Positions 6,749 through 12,906 of a stretch of DNA of 12,906 bases are shown here, in pieces. The notes beneath the pieces are model-generated. The model had not been told where the DNA came from. It did not search any database and saw only the letters and a list, made by a program, of their open reading frames with translations. Each line of letters starts with the position of its first letter. The first letter of the stretch is position 1. The DNA is from CAZIWJ01 sp964542855. GTDB taxonomy: Bacteria; Bacteroidota; Bacteroidia; Cytophagales; Cyclobacteriaceae. Made by a program: the position numbers and the translations under genes. The stretch is from the NCBI GenBank assembly GCA_964542855.1, contig CAZIWJ010000085.1:1-12906 (forward strand), read 5' to 3'.

Positions 6749-8581
6749 ATGAAAAAGCTACTACTAATCCCTTTATTATTATTATGCGTATCCAGTCAGG
6801 CCCAGGTATTTGAACAGAACTGGCAAAGCCTGGCCATGAAAAATTTCTGGAAGGAAATTTTCTCCAGTGGCACCCCTGATTTCTATGTGCACCCAGGAGG
6901 AGAATACGTAATTTTTAATACTGATCATCAGTACCACGTATTTTCCGGTAAAGATGGCGAGGCCAGGCTTTCCGGCGAATACATGCCCAAAAGTCAGAAG
7001 AAACTTTCGCTGGGCACCAGCTTACTGGCCAGTTCCAATCCACTGGTCAGTAATATAGCTGAAAGTATTTCCCTATCGGAAGGCAGTGGTTTCTACATTT
7101 TCGAAGAAGAAGATGTAGTGCTGTTCCTCGATTGGACCTTCGATACCAATCGGATTATGGCTTACGATTTAAATACTTTTGAAAAGCTGTGGGATACGGA
7201 AGAATATCGATTTTCGCTTAAGAAAAACGCCCAGGTGTTTCAGTCGTTGCTGGGCGCCGCCACCGCCCGTTCTGCCCGCTTCCCGATGTACAGCATTACT
7301 CCTGCTGCACTTACCGGCCAGCTGGTAATGAATGAAATTTACAACGAAATACAGTACTTCGGCTACGGTACTTCCTCGGCCATGGCCTACGTTACCCACC
7401 TGCAGGGTAAGGGAGCTTTCATGCTGAGTGCAGGTAAAGAACTAATCTGCCTCGATATTTTAACCGGGGAGGAAAAATGGCGCACTACCGAAGATATTAC
7501 CATTGGCTACGACTACACCCTGCCCAACGAAGATGCAGTAGTGCTGATCAATTTTAACGCCAGCTTCCTGAAAAATAATGATAAGAAGATTATTAAAATG
7601 AACACCAACACCGGGGAGAAGCTTTGGGAAGCTGAACACCTCGGTATGTTTCATTACAACCGGAACTACGTGAGGAATAATCGCCTCATTCTCGACTACA
7701 ACGGCGTGGAAATGTATAACCTTGAAACGGGTGAAAAAATGCTGATGAGCCGCGATGAAAAGAAAGTGAAGCAATCCAACACCTTCTCTGCCGGGTTACT
7801 CAACCCGGGTGATGGCACGGGCACGGACGCACCCGGCTGGTGGGAATCGTTTGTTTCTGACGAGCACGTGTATACGATGGTAACAGAAGACCTTAGTGAA
7901 GCAGGTATAGTAGTAGGAAGTATGGATATTTTCGTGCACAAATACGATCTGGAAACCGGCGAACTGGTGTGGAAATCTGATGCCCTCCATGAATCGGCCA
8001 GAATCATTAATGTAACCAGTGGTAATGTCATTACAAGCAGAAGCAAGGCTTTTGGCAACCGCTTTTATGCCATTTTATCCGATAAAGACGGTGCTATTAT
8101 CAGGGAAACCGAGGTGATTAAAGACTACTTCGGCGACCGGCCCCGAGCGGGTATTGCATTTACTGACCAGTCGGCCTACTTCGGGGGAAAAAAGGGTATT
8201 TATGTGTTTAACCTGAACAGCTGGGAGAATACCAAAGTGTTCGACGTGAAAGATGCCAAAATTGGCAAGCTGCAAGGCATGACCCCCACCCGCCAGGGAT
8301 TAATGACCATCGGCGATAAGGGGTTAGGGTTTTATAACCAGTCGGGCGATTTTGAAGAAAGCCAGCGTATTAAGCAGGTTAGCGGCGCTTTTTGGGATGG
8401 AAAGTACGCTTACGTATTTAACCACAAAGGTACCACTGCGGTTTCCATGACGGAATATAACCAGGCCGACGATTTGCCTTTTACCCCGGATAACGGCGAT
8501 GAGCTGTACTTCTCATCCAATGGCCAGCATGTAATCGTTATCAGCGGTAAATCCATTATGACCAAGTACAGTATTAATTAA
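6749..8581 (+). CDS. Secreted PQQ-type beta-propeller repeat protein
   Basis: The 610-residue protein starts MKKLLLIPLLLLCVSSQAQ, a signal peptide with likely cleavage after the final AQ, so it is exported to the periplasm or beyond. The body carries spaced repeats of the PQQ-like blade motif, D/NxxTGExxW: YDLNTFEKLW near residue 139, LDILTGEEKW at 235, MNTNTGEKLW at 284, YNLETGEKM at 323 and YDLETGELVW at 399. Such propellers are structural or binding modules; the residues for true PQQ-dependent alcohol dehydrogenase activity cannot be recognised, so an enzyme role is not supported. I chose ATG 6749 rather than the in-frame ATG at 6719 because the longer form puts the basic stretch RYRKKTSY before a complete signal peptide. 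It stands alone, and hairpins follow the stop. Confidence 0.85.
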   Translation: MKKLLLIPLLLLCVSSQAQVFEQNWQSLAMKNFWKEIFSSGTPDFYVHPGGEYVIFNTDHQYHVFSGKDGEARLSGEYMPKSQKKLSLGTSLLASSNPLVSNIAESISLSEGSGFYIFEEEDVVLFLDWTFDTNRIMAYDLNTFEKLWDTEEYRFSLKKNAQVFQSLLGAATARSARFPMYSITPAALTGQLVMNEIYNEIQYFGYGTSSAMAYVTHLQGKGAFMLSAGKELICLDILTGEEKWRTTEDITIGYDYTLPNEDAVVLINFNASFLKNNDKKIIKMNTNTGEKLWEAEHLGMFHYNRNYVRNNRLILDYNGVEMYNLETGEKMLMSRDEKKVKQSNTFSAGLLNPGDGTGTDAPGWWESFVSDEHVYTMVTEDLSEAGIVVGSMDIFVHKYDLETGELVWKSDALHESARIINVTSGNVITSRSKAFGNRFYAILSDKDGAIIRETEVIKDYFGDRPRAGIAFTDQSAYFGGKKGIYVFNLNSWENTKVFDVKDAKIGKLQGMTPTRQGLMTIGDKGLGFYNQSGDFEESQRIKQVSGAFWDGKYAYVFNHKGTTAVSMTEYNQADDLPFTPDNGDELYFSSNGQHVIVISGKSIMTKYSIN

Positions 8582-8619
8582 ACCAGACCGGTACGCTAAT
8601 TAACAAACACAGTTAAACC

Positions 8620-8654
8620 CCTGCTCTCTCGCAGTTGTATTGCGTGTGAGCAGG
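8620..8654 (+). terminator. Hairpin after the beta-propeller gene
   Basis: CCTGCTC (8620-8626) pairs with GAGCAGG (8648-8654). After a 3x3 internal loop, CGCA pairs with TGCG around a 7-base loop. It begins 39 bases after the stop codon. No T-tract follows, so it may be a transcript-stabilising 3' hairpin rather than an intrinsic terminator. Confidence 0.45.
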
Positions 8655-8800
8655 TGATACTACCTTAATTGCTATAACCAACCGGCAGCATTTAAATGGT
8701 TAAATGGAAAAGGATAAAAGTATAAACGGTTAATGCGGAAGAAAAACTGTAACTGTTGCCGGTTTTCCGTTTGCGAGTTTTTTATACCCGTTAGGGGCAT

Positions 8801-8826
8801 TTTCAGGTTTTACTGAAAGGTTTTTT
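8801..8826 (+). terminator. Intrinsic terminator-like hairpin with T-run
   Basis: TTTCAG (8801-8806) pairs with CTGAAA (8813-8818) around a 6-base loop, then GG and six T (8821-8826). The stem is short and AT-rich but the T-run is good. It could end the beta-propeller transcript 220 bases after its stop, or end an unrecognised small RNA from the preceding 180 bases. Confidence 0.45.
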
Positions 8827-8863
8827 ACCTCCAACTTATCGTTTTAAATCTATAACAAACTAC

Positions 8864-8986
8864 TTTCAATCCTTGCAAAATTTCTGTAAAGTCATACCCA
8901 TAAATTGCTGAACTATCCGAAACAGCCACATACCTTTGCTTATTTATTCATGCGGTGCCCAGAACAATTTTCAATCTTTGCATAAT
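8864..8986 (+). repeat. Imperfect direct repeat pair, 18 bp
   Basis: TTTCAATCCTTGCAAAAT (8864-8881) and TTTCAATCTTTGCATAAT (8969-8986) agree at 16 of 18 positions, 105 bases apart. Both contain a (C/T)TTGCA core resembling the TTTG end of Bacteroidota -7 boxes. They may be binding sites or chance similarity in an AT-rich region. Confidence 0.35.
8905..8938 (+). promoter_or_regulatory. Promoter-like boxes with no downstream plus-strand gene
   Basis: TACCTTTG (8931-8938) matches TAnnTTTG, with a TTG (8905-8907) 23 bases upstream. Transcription would start near 8942-8945 and run into the 3' end of the peptidase gene on the opposite strand. The spacing is at the long limit, so a chance match is quite possible. 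Confidence 0.3.
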
Positions 8987-9022
8987 CATCTTAGCTCTTT
9001 GCTAAATTATTTTAAACCCTGA

Positions 9023-11737
9023 TTACGGTTCCAGTACTACCCGGAAACCGCTGTAGTCTTTATCTACCTGTACTTCGGGTTGTGCGGCATCAACGTACAA
9101 ATAAGCGCTGAATCCGTAAGTAGTGCCGTCTTCACTGTACTCGGCTACATTTCCCCCTACATCGTAAAGAATAGCCTCACCGGTGGTTAACGGTTCAAAA
9201 CTGCCCACAGGCTTCACCAGGCTGCCCTTCAGTACTTCTAGCTTTGCTTTCAGCATGCGGGCTTCTTCCGGGGTAGGCGTGTAACCTGCCCAGTGGTTCA
9301 GGGTATTTTCTTCCGGACCGTGTTCAATCGCCAGTTCGTGAAACGCTTTGGCCTCTTTAGCATTGGGCAAGCGGTACGTTTTGCCGGTTTCCCCCGATAG
9401 CCAGGCTACGTAAGCCCGGGCCTGTTCAATACCCATCCCCCTTACCGGTTCGTTGGCAGCCGTGGGCATATAGGTATGCGCGTCGTCGTAAGCCCGGTAC
9501 TGGGCGTTGGTAACCTCAAAGCGGCCGAAGGCTACAGAATCATCCTTTACTTTTACCACTTCAGGTAACAGGGTGTTATTTACTATCACCCCGTATAAAT
9601 CTTCGTGGCAGGCTACCTGTTCGCGCTTCAATAGCAGGGCCAGTGGGCTATCTTCCTTAAAAGCTTCGTTTTCTTCTTTGTAAGTGCCCAGTACGTACTT
9701 TTCTATCCAGTCGATTTCTTCGTTCATTTTGCGCAACTGGTGGGAAATTTTTTGCAACCCGTGGGGCTGACCGGGGAACCACAAGAACTTGTGCGGGGCC
9801 TGTCCGCTCTGCTGCAAAGCCCGGAAGTATTCGAAACCCTGGTCGCGAGGAACGGCCCGATCCTCGCTGCCGTGAAAAATCAGGGTGGGGGTAACCACCT
9901 TTTCCAGGTCGAATAAAGGCGATAGCCGAATGTAATCCGGGTTATAATTTAAATCGCCGGTATCGTCCCAGGGTGCCCCGCCAAAGTAACTCTGATCGAA
10001 CTGCACGCCAAATCGGCAGGTCCCGTAATCGGAAGTCCAGTTTACGTCGCCCGCACCCGGCGTGGCCGCTTTAAAGGTTTCCGGGTAACGCAAGGTAAGC
10101 ATGGTGGTTAAAATAGCCCCGTTCGACCAGCCCATTGTACCCAGTTTTTCTTCATCTACCAGGCCTTCGTTAATCAGTTTGTTCACCCCGTTCATGATAT
10201 CCACCATTTCAAGGTCGTAATAATTACCCTTAATCGATTCTACAAATTCCTGCCCGTGGTTGCCAGAACCATGATAGTTTGGCTTTAGTACAAAGGCCCC
10301 CTTCTGGGCAAAAATATGCGGGTACGTACTCCATCGCTCGCTCCAGAAATCGATATCCACCCCGGAAGGACCACCGTGAATAGACAATAATAGAGGGTAC
10401 TGCCTGCCTTCCTCGTAGTTCATCGGGTAATACAGGATACCGGTAACTTCCTCATTATTGGCACCGGCCCAGGTAAGTAACTCTCTGCGGGTTTTGGGCT
10501 TCTGTTTCAGTTTATGGTTCAACTTAACCCATTCTTCAAGCTTACCTGTGGTCAGTTGCTCCCGCTTTTCCGAAAGGTCGGCAACGTAATAACGGGGTAA
10601 CATAGAAGCGGTGGCTTGCGCAAAAAGGGCTTTGGTACCGTCGTCCGATACGGCTGCGAGGTTGGTGTTTTGACTCATAGAACCAAAATCGAGTAGGGTT
10701 TTATTTCCTTCCGTGCCACTGTAGTAAGCCAGTTGTAGCCGGGCCCCACTGGCCAGTGAAGCAATGAATCCGCTTTTGGTTAACCCGAAGTCTTCTCCGT
10801 AACTCTGCCCCAGCCCGTTTTCATGATCGAGTGGTACTTCCTGTTGCCTGCCCAACGAAAGGTCGTAATAATGCAGTAAATTGATGCCGGCCCCCGACCA
10901 CTGCGGGTCACTAGAACGAACGCTGGTAAAATAAAAGCCCTCGCTGTTGTTGGTAAACTGAAAACCTCGTGGGGTTTGCAAATCCTGCAGAATTTCCTTT
11001 CGGGTATCGTTTTCCCGGTCGTAAAGGTAATACCTGGGTTTGGGCTGAGCATCGGCCGCATAGTGTCGGCTCATGGTATGCCCGGTAATCAGCCAGCGGC
11101 CGTTACTGGAATAAGCATACTGGTTAATGGGGTACTGGTTTTCAGTAATGCGCCTAATTTTACCGGTGTTCAGGTTATAGGTATAAAGCCGTGAAATTTT
11201 CCAGTGTACTGAATCTTCCACCACGATTGTATTATCCTGTTGCTCCTCCAGTTCACGGTCGTGCAGCGTTTTACCTTCATCGGCCAGGAAGTAAAGGGTA
11301 GAGTCGTTTAGGCGCTGAACCGAGGAAATGCCATGTTCAAACTCGTGCACTTCCTGTGCTTCGCCCCCGTAAAGGCTCAGTTTCCAGAGCTTTTTTCCTT
11401 CCTCACGAGAAGAAAGGAAGTAAACGGTTTTACTATCGGCCGAGAAAAAACCGTTGTAATCGCGTTCGTCGCTGTTGGTTAGCTGAATAGTAACCGGCAG
11501 ACCATCAGGACTTTTTTCATTTAACCGGGTGAGGTAGAGGTCGGATGAGAATTTATCGTCTTCTTTCACCGGCCGGTTTTTCCGCCACAATACTTTTTTA
11601 TTATCGGGCGAAAATGTTTCATCGTAAATTTTTTCGGTGTAAACAATATCTTCCGGGGCCCAGGTATTATTTTCCGACTGGGCGAAAACAGAAAAGGCAG
11701 TTAGTACGAGGCTGCCGAGTATAAAAGTAACTTTCAT
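9023..11737 (-). CDS. Secreted S9 peptidase with C-terminal SUMF1-like domain
   Basis: The 904-residue protein starts with a signal peptide (MKVTFILGSLVLTAFSVFAQ). Residues of about 30-420 form a WD40/TolB-like beta-propeller with repeated (S/D)xDxKxVxF units such as FSADSKTVYFLSSRE. The S9 catalytic domain spans about 430-683: LLLSIHGGPSG forms the oxyanion strand, GWSNG holds Ser538, HGSEDRAVP holds Asp626 and PGQPHG holds His659. This is the complete triad of prolyl oligopeptidase-type and acylaminoacyl-type peptidases, which act on short peptides. The last 170 residues (about 735-904) look like a formylglycine-generating-enzyme/sulfatase-modifying-factor domain: FGRFEVTNAQYRAY, EQARAYVAWLS, YRLPNAKEA, YDVGGNVAEYSEDG and SGFRVVLEP. 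That part contains no cysteine, so it cannot perform the copper-cysteine chemistry of true FGE and is probably a binding or structural domain. The gene follows peroxiredoxin but is separated from it by a strong terminator. Confidence 0.92.
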   Translation of the reverse strand: MKVTFILGSLVLTAFSVFAQSENNTWAPEDIVYTEKIYDETFSPDNKKVLWRKNRPVKEDDKFSSDLYLTRLNEKSPDGLPVTIQLTNSDERDYNGFFSADSKTVYFLSSREEGKKLWKLSLYGGEAQEVHEFEHGISSVQRLNDSTLYFLADEGKTLHDRELEEQQDNTIVVEDSVHWKISRLYTYNLNTGKIRRITENQYPINQYAYSSNGRWLITGHTMSRHYAADAQPKPRYYLYDRENDTRKEILQDLQTPRGFQFTNNSEGFYFTSVRSSDPQWSGAGINLLHYYDLSLGRQQEVPLDHENGLGQSYGEDFGLTKSGFIASLASGARLQLAYYSGTEGNKTLLDFGSMSQNTNLAAVSDDGTKALFAQATASMLPRYYVADLSEKREQLTTGKLEEWVKLNHKLKQKPKTRRELLTWAGANNEEVTGILYYPMNYEEGRQYPLLLSIHGGPSGVDIDFWSERWSTYPHIFAQKGAFVLKPNYHGSGNHGQEFVESIKGNYYDLEMVDIMNGVNKLINEGLVDEEKLGTMGWSNGAILTTMLTLRYPETFKAATPGAGDVNWTSDYGTCRFGVQFDQSYFGGAPWDDTGDLNYNPDYIRLSPLFDLEKVVTPTLIFHGSEDRAVPRDQGFEYFRALQQSGQAPHKFLWFPGQPHGLQKISHQLRKMNEEIDWIEKYVLGTYKEENEAFKEDSPLALLLKREQVACHEDLYGVIVNNTLLPEVVKVKDDSVAFGRFEVTNAQYRAYDDAHTYMPTAANEPVRGMGIEQARAYVAWLSGETGKTYRLPNAKEAKAFHELAIEHGPEENTLNHWAGYTPTPEEARMLKAKLEVLKGSLVKPVGSFEPLTTGEAILYDVGGNVAEYSEDGTTYGFSAYLYVDAAQPEVQVDKDYSGFRVVLEP

Positions 11738-11767
11738 GAATTTGAGTTGTAATGCTTTACCCCAATA

Positions 11768-11804
11768 ATAAATAAAAAAGCCCCGTGAACGAACACGGGG
11801 CTTT
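11768..11804 (-). terminator. Strong intrinsic terminator of the peroxiredoxin gene
   Basis: AAAGCCCCGTG (11777-11787) and CACGGGGCTTT (11794-11804) form a perfect 11-bp stem with a 6-base loop. Read on the minus strand, it is followed by TTTATTTATT. It lies 27 bases after the peroxiredoxin stop and isolates that gene from the peptidase gene downstream. Confidence 0.92.
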
Positions 11805-11831
11805 ATAAAAGTAAACTACTTGTTAACTATT

Positions 11832-12467
11832 TTACTTGTCGGGCTGCGGTGTGGTGCGCAGGTAAGGCTTAATCCGGGTGTGCCCTTTAGGAAATTTGGT
11901 CGGGATATCGTCATCACTTACCGACGGGGAAATAATAACATCTTCACCACTCTTCCAGTCGGCAGGAGTAGCAACGCTGTAGTTATCGGTGAGTTGCAGT
12001 GAATCAATTACCCGAACCAGTTCGTGGAAGTTACGGCCGGTCGAAGCCGGGTAAGTTAATGTTAGCCGGATCTTTTTATTCGGATCAATGATAAATACTG
12101 ATCGGACGGTAACAGTTTCTGACGCATTGGGGTGCATCATGTCGTATAATTCGGCTACTTCTTTCTTCGGATCGGCAATGATGGGGAAGTTTACCTGAGT
12201 ACTCTGGGTTTCGTTAATGTCTTTAATCCAGCCCTGGTGCGAATCCACATCGTCAACGCTAAGCGCCAGCACTTTTACGTTACGCTTCTCAAATTCTTCT
12301 CTCAGCTTGGCGGTTGCTCCTAACTCGGTAGTACAAACCGGTGTGTAATCGGCAGGGTGAGAAAACAGGATGCCCCAGCTGTCGCCCAGCCAGTCGTAAA
12401 AAGTAACGGTGCCTTCAGAAGTTTCGGTAGTAAAATTGGGTGCGGTATCGCCTAATTTCAATTCCAT
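11832..12467 (-). CDS. 1-Cys peroxiredoxin (Prx6 type)
   Basis: The 211-residue cytoplasmic protein shows the peroxiredoxin active site HPADYTPVCTTEL with peroxidatic Cys45, Thr42 and, later in the fold, Arg122 in VRSVFIIDP. Cys45 is the only cysteine in the protein, and the C-terminal extension past residue 165 (PADWKSGEDVIISPSVSDDD, then FPKGHTRIKPYLR) is that of the Prx6 subfamily. The enzyme reduces hydrogen peroxide and organic hydroperoxides, using an external thiol to resolve the sulfenic acid. The start ATG 12467 gives the standard MELKLGDTAPNF N-terminus. It appears monocistronic: a strong terminator follows, and a divergent lipoprotein gene lies 254 bases upstream. No convincing promoter box or known regulator site was found upstream. 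Confidence 0.96.
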   Translation of the reverse strand: MELKLGDTAPNFTTETSEGTVTFYDWLGDSWGILFSHPADYTPVCTTELGATAKLREEFEKRNVKVLALSVDDVDSHQGWIKDINETQSTQVNFPIIADPKKEVAELYDMMHPNASETVTVRSVFIIDPNKKIRLTLTYPASTGRNFHELVRVIDSLQLTDNYSVATPADWKSGEDVIISPSVSDDDIPTKFPKGHTRIKPYLRTTPQPDK

Positions 12468-12686
12468 AATTTAATCGGTTATTGGATTAATAATGATGAT
12501 TCAAAATAAGTATTAGTGTACTTTCCTTTACGGGCCTGTTTCCGGTATAGTTTACAAAATTGATGAAACATATTGAATTTTATTCATATTTAATGAAAAC
12601 AAGCATTAATCGGGGGTTTCAGGGGTAATCCGGGTAAGTAGTTATCATAATACGAAACAAATTAGTTTACCATATATTATCCCATT

Positions 12687-12725
12687 ATGAAGCTGATTAT
12701 CCATCAAAACTATGATGTAATATGA
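12687..12725 (+). other. Possible 12-codon upstream ORF overlapping the lipoprotein start
   Basis: ATG 12687 opens MKLIIHQNYDVI and ends at the TGA 12723-12725, overlapping the lipoprotein ATG (12722) in an ATGA junction. That layout permits coupled translation, but no ribosome binding site is visible and a frame this short can arise by chance. Confidence 0.25.
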
Positions 12726-12906
12726 AATCTAACTTATTTATTTGTTCAATACTGGTGCTGACCTTAACTGCCTGTGGCGGCAGCCAGCAGACCGAGCAGC
12801 AGGAAGTCTCCAGAGATGAGTCGGAAATGGCCGCCGATACCGGGGTGCAGGGCATGGAAGTGAAGTATGCTACCGACAGCGTAACTATGAACGGTTATAT
12901 TGCCAT
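12722..12906 (+). CDS. Lipoprotein, probable dienelactone hydrolase family, 5' part
   Basis: Sixty-one codons are visible before the window edge. The start MKSNLFICSILVLTLTACGG is a lipoprotein signal with a lipobox ending LTAC, so Cys18 would be lipidated after cleavage. A Gln/Glu/Ser-rich spacer follows to about residue 40, then MEVKYATDSVTMNGYIA. That last segment resembles the first beta-strand of dienelactone hydrolase family proteins in Bacteroidota (xVxYxADSVxMxGYxA), which precedes the alpha/beta hydrolase core. The core and catalytic residues lie outside the window, so the enzyme assignment is an inference from the strand alone, whereas the lipoprotein nature is directly visible. The gene is divergent from the peroxiredoxin gene. 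Confidence 0.7.
   Translation, partial: MKSNLFICSILVLTLTACGGSQQTEQQEVSRDESEMAADTGVQGMEVKYATDSVTMNGYIA

Larger units (their letters stand above)
8582..9022. other. 441-base intergenic region between convergent genes
   Basis: No open frame of useful length with coding character is seen on either strand. The region holds the two hairpins at 8620-8654 and 8801-8826, the repeat pair, a plus-strand promoter-like box, and a weak TTAGC/GCTAA hairpin (8991-9005) that may help end the minus-strand peptidase transcript. It is long for a convergent spacer, which is why a small RNA or lost gene is considered. Confidence 0.6.

Noticed and set aside
7169..8275. Minus-strand frames under the beta-propeller gene
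   Set aside because: The plus-strand frame has a signal peptide and repeated blade motifs; the opposite frames look like random translation.
12502..12509. TTATTTTG as a -7 box for the peroxiredoxin gene
   Set aside because: It misses the conserved A of TAnnTTTG and has no TTTG or TTG at the proper distance upstream.
1..12906. CRISPR array, defence island, prophage or insertion sequence
   Set aside because: No regularly spaced repeats, transposase, integrase, Cas, restriction or toxin-antitoxin genes were found among the readable genes.

Overview
The window looks like a chromosomal segment of a member of the Bacteroidota, most likely the Cytophagales. The evidence is promoter-like boxes of the TAnnTTTG type, almost no Shine-Dalgarno sequences, a Bacteroidota-type START-like protein next to an LptF/LptG permease, 1-Cys peroxiredoxin and dienelactone-hydrolase genes typical of the phylum, and a protein set rich in secreted beta-propellers. 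It is a draft scaffold: two runs of exactly 100 N (3253-3352 and 5633-5732) isolate a 2280-base contig piece, so order, orientation and distance across those points depend on scaffolding.

Left part (1-3160), all on the minus strand in the order START-like protein, LptF/LptG permease, rpsO, pnp. This block combines envelope lipopolysaccharide transport with the conserved ribosomal protein S15 / polynucleotide phosphorylase pair. A hairpin terminator or attenuator lies between rpsO and pnp, and a good Bacteroidota promoter lies in front of rpsO. A tRNA-Met(CAT) gene points the other way (3161-3234) from its own promoter-like boxes and ends 18 bases before the first gap.

Middle part (3353-8581). 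The isolated contig piece carries one large minus-strand membrane-anchored alpha/beta hydrolase (five membrane helices, hydrolase domain with a GHSRGG elbow, C-terminal beta-rich domain), cut by the gap at its 3' end. Right of the second gap is about 500 bases without an intact recognisable gene but with a coding-like reading frame broken by stop codons, probably a gene remnant. Then come a 106-108 residue protein of unknown function (minus strand) and a secreted PQQ-type beta-propeller protein (plus strand).

Right part (8582-12906). A 441-base space between convergent genes holds hairpins, an imperfect repeat pair and a plus-strand promoter-like box. It is followed on the minus strand by a secreted S9 (prolyl oligopeptidase-like) peptidase with an extra C-terminal sulfatase-modifying-factor-like domain, and by a 1-Cys peroxiredoxin with a textbook terminator. 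The window ends inside a plus-strand lipoprotein that looks like a dienelactone hydrolase family member.

Most of this is ordinary core or envelope gene content. No defence island, CRISPR array, phage or insertion sequence is visible. The items most worth a second look are the peptidase-SUMF1-like fusion, the long low-complexity insertion in the Lpt permease, the broken frame right of the second gap, and the unexplained 8582-9022 intergenic region.
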